Shown in pieces: positions 44,628 through 53,423 of a stretch of DNA of 64,000 bases. The stretch's first letter is position 1, and each line of letters starts with the position of its first letter. The stretch spans positions 1 to 64,000 of the forward strand of contig NZ_FNFQ01000014.1 in assembly GCF_900101175.1 (NCBI RefSeq), in the 5' to 3' direction. Source of the stretch: Stenotrophomonas pavanii. Lineage in GTDB: Bacteria; Pseudomonadota; Gammaproteobacteria; Xanthomonadales; Xanthomonadaceae. The notes below the pieces were generated by a model. It was not told the DNA's origin and did no database searches. It saw only the letters and a list, made by a program, of their open reading frames with translations. The translations under genes and the position numbers were made by a program.

Positions 44628-44960
44628 TCAATCGCCACCACCGCAGCTGCCGCCGTCGCCGCTGCCACCGTCGCTGCCGCAGTCCGGGCTGCCGTGGCTG
44701 TGCTGGCCGGCGCCGTCGCCGGAGTAGCCACCCGCGTGATCGTAGCCACCGCCGAGACTGTTGTCGCCCCGGATCCCGGAGCCGTCGGCCGTGGCCACCG
44801 CCATGCACAGGATCGCGCCGACCGCCGGCAGCAGCCAGACCAGCAGCAACTGCACGGTCCGGCCACCCGCCGACAGGCCATCGCGCCTGGCGATCACCAC
44901 GGTGGCCACCACGTTCAGGCCCAGCACCAGCAGCACCAGCAGAAGGGCAACGATCAGCAT
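44628..44960 (-). CDS. Small membrane protein with Gly/Ser/His/Cys-rich tail
   Basis: This 110-residue protein has two hydrophobic helices (about residues 1-22 and 33-52, the second with LLLVWLLPAVGAILCMAVA) followed by a 55-residue tail made almost wholly of Gly, Ser, Asp, His and Cys (GGGYDHAGGYSGDG, then HGSPDCGSDGGSGDGGSCGGGD). I cannot assign a family; the two-helix part resembles phospholipase-D-nuclease N-terminal-type membrane pieces. The tail is reminiscent of TPM- or metal-binding low-complexity tails. ATG 44960 is the first Met before the helix; an upstream Met adds a short basic leader. Confidence 0.6.
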   Translation of the reverse strand: MLIVALLLVLLVLGLNVVATVVIARRDGLSAGGRTVQLLLVWLLPAVGAILCMAVATADGSGIRGDNSLGGGYDHAGGYSGDGAGQHSHGSPDCGSDGGSGDGGSCGGGD

Positions 44961-45111
44961 TCGGCGACTCCGTGCCTGGACTGCGGGCATTATGGCCTGC
45001 CCCTCCGGCAATGGCCCTGCCCGTCATGAAGATGGGACAATGCAGGGCGCGCCGGCCTGCCTGCGGGCCGCCGGCGCCCCCCGCACCACACGGAAGAAGA
45101 AGAACAACAAC

Positions 45112-46059
45112 ATGCTGAAAGTCATTTTCGATACCGACCCGGGCGTCGACGACGCCCTGGCCCTGCTGTACCTGCACAAGCACGCCCAGATTGACCTGAT
45201 CGGCGTCACCACCACCTTCGGCAATGCCTCGGTGGAGTCGACCACGCACAATGCGCTGTACCTCAAGCAGGCCTGGGGCTTTGCCGCTCCGGTCGCACGC
45301 GGCGCCGAAGGCCCGCTGCAGCCGGAGGCCACCCCGGAAGCCTGGCCAGTGCACATCCATGGCCACAATGGCCTGGGCAACCATCCGGTGCCGGCCCGTC
45401 TGGACGTGGCCGCCGATGCGCGCCCGGCCCATCAGCTGATCATCGATCTGGTCCGCGCCCATCCGGGCGAAGTGACCCTGGTCGCGGTCGGCCGCATGAC
45501 CAACCTGGCGCTGGCGCTGCAGCAGGCCCCGGACATCGCCGGCCTGGTGCGCGGCGTGGTGATCATGGGCGGCGCCTTCCATGTCAACGGCAACATCACC
45601 CCGGCCGCCGAGGCCAACATCTGGGGTGACGCCGAAGCGGCCGACGTGGTGTTCACCGCCAGCTGGCCGGTCACCGCGATCGGCCTGGACGTGACCACCC
45701 GCGTGGAAATGAACCGTGACGGCCTGGACACGCTGGCTGCGATCGGCGGTGCCGATGCCGAACTGGTGCGCGCGCTGTCGCAGGACTACGTGGACTTCTA
45801 CCTGCAGGCCGGCCACAAGGGCATGGTCGTGCACGACTGCTGCGCCTGCATCGCGCTGACCCGACCGGAGCTGTTCCAGTTCGAACGCGCCAGCGTGCGC
45901 GTGGCCACCGACGGCGTTGCCCGCGGCATGACCATTCCCAAGCCGGAAGGCCTGGCATTCGGTCCCAGCGTGTGGGACGGCCACGTGGTGCAGTCGATCG
46001 CCATCGGCGTGGATGCGGCCGCGGTACTGGCCGACATCGAGCAGACCCTCAAGGTCTGA
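45112..46059 (+). CDS. Inosine/uridine-preferring nucleoside hydrolase
   Basis: This 315-residue enzyme splits nucleosides into base and ribose for salvage. The calcium-binding motif DTDPGVDDA is at residues 7-15, followed by the family motifs GVTTTFGNASVESTTHNAL, HGHNGLG, IIMGGAF (as VVIMGGAFHVNGN with AEANIWGDAEAA) and the C-terminal HDCCACIALTRPELF. All core metal ligands appear present. No signal peptide is seen, so it is cytoplasmic. Only 4 bp separate its stop from the stop of the convergent MFS gene, and it may be co-regulated with that carrier. Confidence 0.93.
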   Translation: MLKVIFDTDPGVDDALALLYLHKHAQIDLIGVTTTFGNASVESTTHNALYLKQAWGFAAPVARGAEGPLQPEATPEAWPVHIHGHNGLGNHPVPARLDVAADARPAHQLIIDLVRAHPGEVTLVAVGRMTNLALALQQAPDIAGLVRGVVIMGGAFHVNGNITPAAEANIWGDAEAADVVFTASWPVTAIGLDVTTRVEMNRDGLDTLAAIGGADAELVRALSQDYVDFYLQAGHKGMVVHDCCACIALTRPELFQFERASVRVATDGVARGMTIPKPEGLAFGPSVWDGHVVQSIAIGVDAAAVLADIEQTLKV

Positions 46060-46063
46060 CCCG

Positions 46064-47323
46064 CTAGCGCTTGGCCCTGCCCGGGACCGTCTCGGGCAGG
46101 GTCCACAGCACCGGCAGCACCAGCACCGCCACCAGCGCGATCATCGCGCCTGGCGCTGCTGCCCAGCCGCTGCGTTCCACCCACCATTGCGCCAGCCACG
46201 GCGTCGCACCGCCGAACACCGCCGTGGCCATGGTTACGCCCAGCGCCAGACCGCTGACCCGGCCTTCGCCGGGAAACTGCTCGGCCGTGGCCGGTGCCGC
46301 CACCGCGCTTACGCCGCCGGCCACGCAGGCCAGCAGCACCGCGGCCAACGCGATGCCCAGCGGCGGCGCCTGTGCCATCCACGCGAACAGGGACAGCGGC
46401 AGCAGCGCCGCCAGCACGGTCAGGCCCAACAACATCGGCCGTCGTCCGACCCGGTCGGACAACGCGCCACACAACGGTGTGATGGCGATGACCGCGACCG
46501 CCGCGATCGTCGACAGCCACAGGGCATCGCCCTCATCGTGGCCACGCGCATGCAGGAAGGCCGGTACGTAGGTGATGCCCACGTAGTAGGTGATCGATCC
46601 CAAGGCGGAGATCGCAAAGGTGCGCGCCACCGCCAGCGGGTGGTTGCGCAGCACGTGCCGAAGCGGCGTGGCCGGGATGCTGCCCTCGCGCCGCTGGCGT
46701 TCGAACTCGGGCGATTCGTGCATGCCCGAGCGCCCAACCAGGATCACCAGGGCCAGCGCCGCGCCGACGAAGAACGGAATGCGCCAGCCCCAGCTGTCCA
46801 GCTGCACGGTGGGCAGCAGCGCCACGGTCAGCGCGGAGATCGCTACCGCCAGCAGCGCGCCCACCTCACTGGCCGCCGAGGCCAGCGAGGTCACCAGGCC
46901 CCGCCGTCGCGCCGGTGCGCTTTCCAGCAGGTACGCCACGACACCGGTGTATTCGCCGCCCACCGAGAACGCCATCACGCAGCGCAGTACCAGCAGCAGC
47001 ACGCCCGCCAGGGTACCTGCGGTGGCCGCGGTCGGCAGCAGCGCGGTGGCCAGCATCGCCGCAGCCATCAACGCCATCGAGGCCAGCAGCATCCAGCGCC
47101 GGCCAAGCCGGTCACCCAGGTGGCCAAAACACAGCGCGCCCAAGGGGCGCATCAGGTAGGACACGGCGAAGCCAGCCAGGGTGACCAGCAGGGCCTGTTC
47201 GCCGCCACCGAAGAACACCCGCGACAACACCGTGGCGAAATACAGGTACAGGGTGAAGTCGTACCACTCCACCACCGTGGACAGGCCCGCCACCCACATC
47301 GAGCGCTGCCGCGCCGCGGTCAT
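46064..47323 (-). CDS. MFS transporter, metabolite:H+ symporter (MHS) type
   Basis: This 419-residue protein has 12 membrane helices of the MHS branch, as in ProP, KgtP and ShiA. The opening STVVEWYDFTLYLYFATVLSRVFF is the family mark, followed by FGHLGDRLGRRWML (MFS motif A) and its repeat LSDRVGRRPML in the second half. MHS carriers import organic acids, osmolytes or betaine with protons. The substrate is not fixed; the convergent nucleoside hydrolase hints only weakly at a nucleoside-linked compound. Confidence 0.9.
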   Translation of the reverse strand: MTAARQRSMWVAGLSTVVEWYDFTLYLYFATVLSRVFFGGGEQALLVTLAGFAVSYLMRPLGALCFGHLGDRLGRRWMLLASMALMAAAMLATALLPTAATAGTLAGVLLLVLRCVMAFSVGGEYTGVVAYLLESAPARRRGLVTSLASAASEVGALLAVAISALTVALLPTVQLDSWGWRIPFFVGAALALVILVGRSGMHESPEFERQRREGSIPATPLRHVLRNHPLAVARTFAISALGSITYYVGITYVPAFLHARGHDEGDALWLSTIAAVAVIAITPLCGALSDRVGRRPMLLGLTVLAALLPLSLFAWMAQAPPLGIALAAVLLACVAGGVSAVAAPATAEQFPGEGRVSGLALGVTMATAVFGGATPWLAQWWVERSGWAAAPGAMIALVAVLVLPVLWTLPETVPGRAKR

Positions 47324-47510
47324 TGCCTCTTCGCCTTCAACAGCTTCGATCCTGGTTGGGCACGTTGCATGCAGCGTGGCACGGACGGGGTGAAATACCG
47401 GTCATCGGCCATCCATTGCCGGCATGTACTGGACTTCATGGCCGGTGACGCCCCCGTCGTCGAAGCGGAAGCAGGCGTGCGCCTGCCCGCGAACCCAAGG
47501 ACCGAGCAAC

Positions 47511-48824
47511 TCAGCCCGGCAACTGCAATTCCGCCCGCAGCCCGCCACCTTCCCGGTTGTACAGCTGCAGCGAGCCGCCCAGCGACTGCGCCAGCTGCAC
47601 CGCGATGGCCAAGCCCAGGCCAGTGCCACCGGTATCGCGGTTGCGCGAGCTTTCCAGCCGATGGAACGGCGCCAGCACTGCCTGCAGCTGGTCCTCGGGA
47701 ATGCCAGGGCCACGGTCGGAAATGCTGATCCACACTCTGCCGGCGTCATCACGGCCGGCGTCGATCTCGGCGGCACCGGCGTAACGCAACGCGTTGTCGA
47801 CCAGATTGCCGACCACCCGGCGCAGCGGCTGCGGCCAGGTCTGCACGACCAGTCCAGCGAGCGCACCACCACTGACCGGCTTGCCCATGTCCTCGTAGTC
47901 GCCGACGACACTGGCCAGGAATGCGCCCAGGTCCATCGCCACTGGCGCGCCACTGGCGACGTGGCTGCTGCGCGCATAGGCCACGCCCTCACGCACCAGT
48001 TGCCCCAGGTGGTCGAGGTCGGCCAGCAGCCGCTGCTGGGTGCTGTCTTCAGGCAGGGCTTCCACCCGCAGCTTCATGCGCGTGATGGGGGTCTGCAGGT
48101 CATGCGAGATCGCGGCCAGGATCTGCAGGCGCTCACTGACATGGCCACGAATGCGTGCCTGCAGTGCGTTGAGCGCGGCCGCCGCGCCGCCCACTTCCGC
48201 AGGGCCATCTTCAGGCAGTGCCGGCCCGTCCTTGCCCGGCTGCAGATGCTCCACCGCATGCGACAGCTGCTGCAGCGGCCGCATGGCCAGGCGCACTGCC
48301 AGCCACGCGCACACCAGCAGCAGCGCCAGCTGCACCAGCAGCACGGCGGGCAACCAACGCGCCAGCGGCAGCCCCGACGGCGTGACTTCAATGGTCACGG
48401 GGGTGCCGTCGTGCAGGCGCAGTTCCACCTCGAACCGTTCCGGCAGGCGAGCCACCTGGCGCGCCTGCAACGGATAGCGGTGCTGCAGGCTGTCATCGAT
48501 GACCGTGGTGACCTGGTGCGCGCGATCGGTCTGCAGCCCGGGTCCGGCCGCAGCCGGGCGCAGCAGGTAACGGTAGGTGCGCCGCTCCAGCCGGGGCACC
48601 CAGGCCGCGCGCTGGTCTGCGGGCAGGTGTTCCAGCAACGCGACGCTCACGGCCACATCCTCGTCGAGGTTGCGCAGCATCATGCTGCGGGTGGACTGGT
48701 CGCGTTCGAAGAACAGCAGGCCGAACGACAGTGCGTGGGCCAGCGCCAGTCCGCCCAGCAGCACCAGCAGCAGCCGCGCCGACAGCGTGCGCGGCCAGCG
48801 TGGGCGGCGTGCGGCGGTGTTCAT
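47511..48824 (-). CDS. Sensor histidine kinase of an OmpR-type two-component system
   Basis: This 437-residue kinase has an N-terminal membrane helix (about 16-36), a periplasmic region of about 120 residues, a second helix (about 157-178), a HAMP linker (RLAMRPLQQLSHAVEHLQPG), a HisKA domain with the H-box ISHDLQTPITRMKLRVEAL, and an HATPase with N-box NLVDNALRYAG and G-boxes DRGPGIPED and GTGLGLAIA. It is coupled with the response regulator gene (four-base overlap, 48821-48824). The nearby bufferin-like operon and TlpA-like thioredoxin are plausible targets, by position. Confidence 0.93.
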   Translation of the reverse strand: MNTAARRPRWPRTLSARLLLVLLGGLALAHALSFGLLFFERDQSTRSMMLRNLDEDVAVSVALLEHLPADQRAAWVPRLERRTYRYLLRPAAAGPGLQTDRAHQVTTVIDDSLQHRYPLQARQVARLPERFEVELRLHDGTPVTIEVTPSGLPLARWLPAVLLVQLALLLVCAWLAVRLAMRPLQQLSHAVEHLQPGKDGPALPEDGPAEVGGAAAALNALQARIRGHVSERLQILAAISHDLQTPITRMKLRVEALPEDSTQQRLLADLDHLGQLVREGVAYARSSHVASGAPVAMDLGAFLASVVGDYEDMGKPVSGGALAGLVVQTWPQPLRRVVGNLVDNALRYAGAAEIDAGRDDAGRVWISISDRGPGIPEDQLQAVLAPFHRLESSRNRDTGGTGLGLAIAVQLAQSLGGSLQLYNREGGGLRAELQLPG

Positions 48825-49561
48825 TCGTCCGGCCCCAGCAACTGCACCGGCACGCTGAACACATAGCCTTCGCTGCGCACGGTCTTGATGTAGGTCGGCT
48901 CGCGCGCGTCATCCCCCAGGCGCTGGCGCACGCGGCTGACCAGCAGGTCGATCGAGCGATCGAACAGTTCGGCATCGCGACCCTGGGTGAGGCTGAGCAG
49001 CTGGTCGCGGCTGAGCACCCGATTGGCGTGGTCGAGGAACACGCGCAACAGGCGGAACTCGGCGCCACTGAGTGGATATGCGGTGTCCTGCGCATCCAGC
49101 AGATGGCGTGCGGTGGTATCGAGGCGCCACTCGCCGAAGGCCAGCTGGCGACCGGCTTCGCTCACCTGCAGATTCGGCGGCAACATCCGGGTACGGCGGA
49201 TCACCGCAGTGATGCGTGCCAGCAGTTCGCGCGAAGAGAACGGTTTGGTCACGTAGTCGTCAGCGCCCATTTCCAGCCCGATGATGCGGTCGGTTTCGTC
49301 GTCGCGGGCGGTCAGCAGCACCACCGGCACGGCGCGATGCTTGCCGGCGCGCAGGTTGCGGCACAGGCTCAGGCCGTCCTCGCCCGGCATCATCACGTCC
49401 AGCACCACCAGATCCACGGCATGGGTATCCATCAGCGCGCGCATGGCCCGGCCACCGTCGGCCTGGCTCACGCGCAGGCCGTTGCGTTGCAGGTAATCGG
49501 CCAGCATCTGGCGGATCTCGCTGTCATCGTCGACGACCAGGATATGCGGTACGTGGTTCAT
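48821..49561 (-). CDS. OmpR/PhoB-family response regulator
   Basis: This 246-residue regulator has a receiver domain (residues 1-120) with Asp11-Asp13, phospho-acceptor Asp55 (VVLDVMMPG) and the conserved Lys in VTKPFSS. The C-terminal winged helix (about 140-240) includes PLSGAEFRLLRVFLDHANRVLSRDQLLSL and YIKTVRSEGYVF. OmpR-type regulators bind tandem repeats spaced 10-11 bp, and two such TGTA pairs occur in the divergent region at 51038 and 51176. It is translationally coupled to the following kinase gene. Confidence 0.94.
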   Translation of the reverse strand: MNHVPHILVVDDDSEIRQMLADYLQRNGLRVSQADGGRAMRALMDTHAVDLVVLDVMMPGEDGLSLCRNLRAGKHRAVPVVLLTARDDETDRIIGLEMGADDYVTKPFSSRELLARITAVIRRTRMLPPNLQVSEAGRQLAFGEWRLDTTARHLLDAQDTAYPLSGAEFRLLRVFLDHANRVLSRDQLLSLTQGRDAELFDRSIDLLVSRVRQRLGDDAREPTYIKTVRSEGYVFSVPVQLLGPDE

Positions 49562-49618
49562 TGCGTTCTCGATGAAGACGGAGGTCAGGGCCGCGCTGCG
49601 CGGCCATGGTAGCGCGGC

Positions 49619-50164
49619 TCAGGGGCTGGCCAGCAGGCGCTGGATCTCGGTTTCAGTGCGTGCGTAGTCGCCCTCGCCGTAATGGCGGTAGACCACCCGC
49701 CCCTGCCGGTCGAGCAGGTACAGCGCGGGCCAGAAGCGGTTGCCCCAGGTGTTCCAGATCCGGTACTGGTTGTCCTGCACCACCGGCCAGGTGATATCCA
49801 GCCGCGTGATGGCCCTGCGCACGTTGCCAGGCAGCCCTTCATAGGCGAACTCCGGGGTATGCACGCCGATCACCCGCAGCCCCTGCGGCGCGTAGCGTGC
49901 ATGCCACTGGTGTACATACGGCGCCACGTTGAGGCAGTTGCTGCAGGTGTAGGTCCAGAACTCGACCAGCACCACCTGCCCCCGCAACTGCTCCAGTGTG
50001 AGCGGCGTGCTGTTGTGCCAGGGCCCGCCACCATCGAACCCGGCAGCGGGAACGGCCTGGGCCGGCTGCGCATCGGCCTCCGGGCTGGGCCAGGCCATCA
50101 ACAGCGCAGCCCCACCCAGCAGTCCCATCAGCAACGGCAGCGCGTACGCACGCAGCGCGGTCAT
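49619..50164 (-). CDS. TlpA/DipZ-like thioredoxin
   Basis: This 181-residue protein has one N-terminal hydrophobic helix (residues 6-25) and a thioredoxin-fold domain (about 50-181) with the redox pair Cys74-Ser-Asn-Cys77 in [12 protein letters not shown]. The CSNC motif and HTPEFAYEG match the DipZ-type C-terminal thioredoxin domains, which reduce or transfer electrons to extracytoplasmic substrates. It is probably anchored in the periplasm. It starts 3 bp after the alpha/beta hydrolase gene and would be co-transcribed. A role in keeping thiols of the EGKCG peptide reduced is only an inference. Confidence 0.88.
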   Translation of the reverse strand: MTALRAYALPLLMGLLGGAALLMAWPSPEADAQPAQAVPAAGFDGGGPWHNSTPLTLEQLRGQVVLVEFWTYTCSNCLNVAPYVHQWHARYAPQGLRVIGVHTPEFAYEGLPGNVRRAITRLDITWPVVQDNQYRIWNTWGNRFWPALYLLDRQGRVVYRHYGEGDYARTETEIQRLLASP

Positions 50165-50167
50165 CGC

Positions 50168-50962
50168 TCAGCCCCCCTGCTCGGCCAGCGGCAGCTCTGC
50201 CGGCTTCACTCCCGCCGCTTCCAGGATGCTGTCAGCCACCTGCGCCGGATGCGAAAGCAGCGACACATGGCTGCTACCGATCGATTGCAGCTGTGCACCG
50301 ATGCGACGTGCGGTCGCGGCCTGCAGCTGCGGCGACAGCATGCGGTCATCGCGGCTGAGCACGTACCAGCTCGGCTTGCTGCGCCACGCCGCAACGCTCA
50401 CCACTTCGCCCAGCGCGCTGGCCTTCAACGGGACCTGCGTGCTGTACAGCAGCGTGGCGGACTTCTTCATCACATCCGGCGCGAAGTCCTGGGCGATGGC
50501 ATCGGCCGGCAACGTCAGGTAGCCGTCCCTTTCCTGCAGTCGGGCAAGGCCCGGACCGACCGGAAAACCTTCGCCCTGTTGCGCCGAAGATTGCCCTGCA
50601 TCCGGTGCGAAGGCCGCCACGTACACCAGCGACTGCACCTTCGGGTCATTGCCCGCTTCGGTGATGACCGTGCCACCCCAGCTGTGGCCGACCAGCACCA
50701 CCTTGCCGGGCGCGGCGGCAATCGCGCGGCGGGTGGCGGCGACGTCGTCGGCCAACGAGGTGAGCGGATTCTGCACGGCCACCACTGGCAGCTTCCAGTC
50801 TTGCAGCGTGCTGATGACCTTGCTCCAGCTGGAGCCATCGGCGAACGCGCCGTGCACCAGGATGACGGTGGGCGGTGCAGCGGTATCGGCCTGGCCAGCG
50901 AAGGCGGGGGCGGCGGTGCCAGCAAGGGCGAGAGCGGCGGCGAGCAACGAGGTACGGATCAT
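50168..50962 (-). CDS. Secreted alpha/beta hydrolase
   Basis: This 264-residue protein has a signal peptide (residues 1-23) and an alpha/beta hydrolase fold: the oxyanion strand [18 protein letters not shown] near residues 33-51, nucleophile Ser94 in [10 protein letters not shown], Asp in [10 protein letters not shown], and His in [10 protein letters not shown]. It resembles esterase/methylesterase-like proteins with short lids. The substrate is unknown. ATG 50962 begins the signal peptide. It is the first gene of the minus-strand operon that diverges from the bufferin-like genes. Confidence 0.88.
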   Translation of the reverse strand: MIRTSLLAAALALAGTAAPAFAGQADTAAPPTVILVHGAFADGSSWSKVISTLQDWKLPVVAVQNPLTSLADDVAATRRAIAAAPGKVVLVGHSWGGTVITEAGNDPKVQSLVYVAAFAPDAGQSSAQQGEGFPVGPGLARLQERDGYLTLPADAIAQDFAPDVMKKSATLLYSTQVPLKASALGEVVSVAAWRSKPSWYVLSRDDRMLSPQLQAATARRIGAQLQSIGSSHVSLLSHPAQVADSILEAAGVKPAELPLAEQGG

Positions 50963-51304
50963 GGGGAAGCACTCCGGTGTTGGGAGTGGCCATTTCCGCC
51001 TGCCGGTGTATCGGCGCTGTTTCTCCGTGGCGCGGAGTTGTACCGGACTGTAGGGCGCAGGCGGGTTTCTACATTGGGATACATTCCGGCGCCGGTCCTG
51101 GCCGGGCACTGCCGGGTGGATATCGCCCCCCGCACGCGGGCGCGCAACGTCCCGATGTGGCTCAACGCATCGTCTTTGTATCTGACTGTACGAAACCCGG
51201 GCGCGGCCACAGTCGCTGACAAAACCCCGGGCAACGGCACACGTTGCCGATACCTGCGCCGCCTGAAATGGCCTCCATCGACCACTGGCCCGCAGGACAC
51301 CACC
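50963..51304. promoter_or_regulatory. Divergent promoter region of the bufferin-like operon
   Basis: This 342-bp gap has no gene. It contains two copies of a TTGTAyCkGACTGTAsG motif, at 51038-51053 and 51176-51192, in the same orientation and 138 bp apart. Each holds two TGTA half-sites 10 bp apart, as OmpR-type response regulators need. One copy lies near each divergent gene start, so both operons may be controlled by the neighbouring two-component system. Confidence 0.6.
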
Positions 51305-51949
51305 ATGATCAGCACCGCCTCTTCCGTATATACCCCCCGACTGGACGCCGTCGGCCGCTGGCTGTCACCGCTGGCGCTGCGCACGCTGCTGGCCTGGGAG
51401 TTCTTTGAATCCGGCCGCGAGAAGCTGGGCGGCCAGAACTGGTTCGCCGACCTGGAAGGCCGCTTCCCGTTCCCGTTCTCCACCCTGCCCGCGTCGCTGA
51501 ACTGGCAGTTGGCCACGTGGCTGGAACTGGTGGGTGCAGTGATGCTGCTGCTCGGCCTGGCCACGCGCTCGGTGGCCTACGTCTTCTGGGTGCTCACCAT
51601 CGTTGCCATCGCCGCCGTGCACTGGCCCGACCAATGGAACGGCCTGGGTGAACTCTGGCAGGGCTATGCGATCACCGACCAGGGCTACGGCAACTTCAAG
51701 CTGCCGCTGCTGTTCCTGGCCATGCTGCTGCCGTTGATCCTCAACGGCGGTGGCGCACTCAGCGTGGACCGGCTGCTGGCCGGCCCCGGCCGCGCCACGG
51801 CAGGCAATGACGGCCTGGGTTGGGGCGTCAGCCTGATCGCCCTGCTGCTGCCGGTTGCCGCGCTGCTGCCCGGCATCGGCTTCGGCGGTGCCCTGCTCGG
51901 CGGTGTGCTGCTGCTGGTCCATCTGCTGCGCCGTCGCCGCGCCGCCTGA
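51305..51949 (+). CDS. DoxX family membrane protein (BufD/HvfX-like)
   Basis: This 214-residue inner-membrane protein has about five hydrophobic segments and the DoxX opening [21 protein letters not shown]. It continues with [32 protein letters not shown] and ends in [14 protein letters not shown]. DoxX proteins of this type (HvfX/BufD) lie next to DUF692 and EGKCG-peptide genes in bufferin clusters, where they may handle electron transfer or quinone-linked steps. Position as the first gene of the set is a common arrangement. ATG 51305 begins the protein; the long open frame upstream is antisense to other genes. Confidence 0.87.
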   Translation: MISTASSVYTPRLDAVGRWLSPLALRTLLAWEFFESGREKLGGQNWFADLEGRFPFPFSTLPASLNWQLATWLELVGAVMLLLGLATRSVAYVFWVLTIVAIAAVHWPDQWNGLGELWQGYAITDQGYGNFKLPLLFLAMLLPLILNGGGALSVDRLLAGPGRATAGNDGLGWGVSLIALLLPVAALLPGIGFGGALLGGVLLLVHLLRRRRAA

Positions 51950-52044
51950 GCCGACTCCCCTGTTCCCGCGCGCTTCGCTTTCCGTCGCCTCTTCGGCGGC
52001 GTCCATCCCGCACGCCCCGCGTGCTTTCCCAAGGAGTCACCACC

Positions 52045-52521
52045 ATGTCCATCTCGACCAAGAACACTTCTTCCTTCCGCCTGCCGCGCATCGGTGCCAT
52101 CGGCATCGCCCTGGCCGGTGGCCTGCTGCTGGCCGGCCAGGCCGCCGCGATCCAACCGCTGGCGATCAGCGCGGTGGCCATGAGCGCCGCCGCCGAAGGC
52201 AAGTGCGGTGAAGGCAAGTGTGGGGCCAACAAGGCCGCCACCGGCAAGCCCGCTGGCAAGGCCAAGGTGGCCGAGGGCCAGTGTGGCGAAGGCAAGTGCG
52301 GCGACGCCTCGTTTGCCCGCACCGACCGCGACCACGACGGCCGGGTCTCGCGTGCCGAGTTCAACGCTGTGGCTGCCACGCGTGCCGCCGAATTCGACCG
52401 CATCGACACCGACCACGACGGTTACATCAGCGAACAGGAGGCGCACGACTACCTGCGCAGCGTCTACACCGCCAACGGCAAGCCGATGCCCAAGGGCCTG
52501 TTCGCCCGCGTTGCCGACTGA
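52045..52521 (+). CDS. EGKCG-motif RiPP precursor fused to an EF-hand domain
   Basis: This 158-residue protein has a signal peptide-like N-terminus (residues 1-36, hydrophobic [15 protein letters not shown]), then four short Cys motifs, EGKCG at 51-55 and 56-60, EGQCG at 77-81 and EGKCG at 82-86 (Cys54, Cys59, Cys80, Cys85), separated by a Lys/Ala linker. Two EF-hand loops follow: D94[11 protein letters not shown]105 and D121[11 protein letters not shown]132. EGKCG motifs are the modified sites of bufferin/HvfA-type copper-binding RiPPs. The joined EF-hand module is unusual. AAGGAG precedes ATG 52045. The two modules could bind copper and calcium respectively. Confidence 0.88.
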   Translation: MSISTKNTSSFRLPRIGAIGIALAGGLLLAGQAAAIQPLAISAVAMSAAAEGKCGEGKCGANKAATGKPAGKAKVAEGQCGEGKCGDASFARTDRDHDGRVSRAEFNAVAATRAAEFDRIDTDHDGYISEQEAHDYLRSVYTANGKPMPKGLFARVAD

Positions 52522-52534
52522 TCGACGTCCAACC

Positions 52535-52557
52535 GGCGCCGCCATCAGGGCGGCGCC
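52535..52557 (+). terminator. Hairpin between precursor and maturase genes
   Basis: A 9-bp perfect GC stem (GGCGCCGCC/GGCGGCGCC, loop ATCAG) lies 13 bp after the precursor stop codon and 20 bp before the MNIO gene. It has no strong T tail, so it should act as a partial terminator or as a 3'-end RNA stabiliser. Either would give more precursor mRNA than maturase mRNA. Confidence 0.65.
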
Positions 52558-52577
52558 CTCTCGCTGGAGCATCCGCC

Positions 52578-53423
52578 ATGTCCCTGCCCCTGCCCCCCAC
52601 TGCTGCCGGCCTTGGCCTGCGCCGCGGACTGATCGACGAACTGCTGGCAACACCGGCCGGCAGCATCGACTTCCTTGAGGTCTCCCCCGACAACTGGATC
52701 GGCGTCGGCGGTGCCCATGGCGCCGCGCTGCGCCAGCTGAGCGAGCGGCACCCCTTGACCTGCCACGGCCTGTCGCTGTCGCTGGGCGGTCCTGATCCGC
52801 TGGACCGCACCCTGCTGGCGCAGACCCGTGCCTTCCTCGACCTGCACCAGGTACAGCTGTACAGCGAACACCTGAGCTACTGCGCCGCCGGTGGCCACGT
52901 CTACGATCTGCTGCCACTGCCATTCACTGCCGAGGCCGTTCACCATGTCGCCGGTCGCATCGCCCAGGTGCAGGACGTGCTGGGCCGGCGCATCGCCGTG
53001 GAGAACATCTCCTACTACGCCGTTCCCGGCGCGGACATGAGCGAGATCGACTTCATCAACGCCGTGCTCACCGAGGCCGACTGCGACCTGCTGCTGGACG
53101 TCAACAACGTCTTCGTCAACGCCTGCAACAACGGTTACGACGCCTTCGAATTCCTGGCCCGCGTGCCGTCCCAGCGTGTCGCCTCGCTGCACGTGGCGGG
53201 CCACTTCGATGAAGACGATGGCTTCAAGATCGATACCCATGGTGCGCCGGTGAAAGGCGTGGTCTGGGCGCTGTTGCGCGAGGCCTACATGCGGGTGGGC
53301 GTGCGTCCCACGCTGCTCGAACGCGACTTCAACTTCCCGCCACTGGCCGAGCTGCTGGCCGAGGTTGCGCAGATCCGCCAGGTGCAGGTTGAGGCATGTT
53401 GGCCGGAGGTGGTCCATGGCTGA
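52578..53423 (+). CDS. DUF692 multinuclear iron-dependent oxidase (MNIO; BufB/HvfB-like)
   Basis: This 281-residue TIM-barrel protein is a DUF692/MNIO enzyme, which uses two or three iron ions and O2 to convert Cys of a precursor peptide into oxazolone/thioamide or related groups. Conserved segments are [66 protein letters not shown], and the final [12 protein letters not shown]. Metal ligands His, Glu and Asp lie within these. It is followed with an 8-bp overlap by the DUF2063 gene, the standard partner. The upstream EGKCG protein is the expected substrate. Confidence 0.93.
   Translation: MSLPLPPTAAGLGLRRGLIDELLATPAGSIDFLEVSPDNWIGVGGAHGAALRQLSERHPLTCHGLSLSLGGPDPLDRTLLAQTRAFLDLHQVQLYSEHLSYCAAGGHVYDLLPLPFTAEAVHHVAGRIAQVQDVLGRRIAVENISYYAVPGADMSEIDFINAVLTEADCDLLLDVNNVFVNACNNGYDAFEFLARVPSQRVASLHVAGHFDEDDGFKIDTHGAPVKGVVWALLREAYMRVGVRPTLLERDFNFPPLAELLAEVAQIRQVQVEACWPEVVHG

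Noticed and set aside
49682..51304. A 540-residue N-terminal extension of the DoxX protein
   Set aside because: It is antisense to the thioredoxin and hydrolase genes; the DoxX family begins at ATG 51305.
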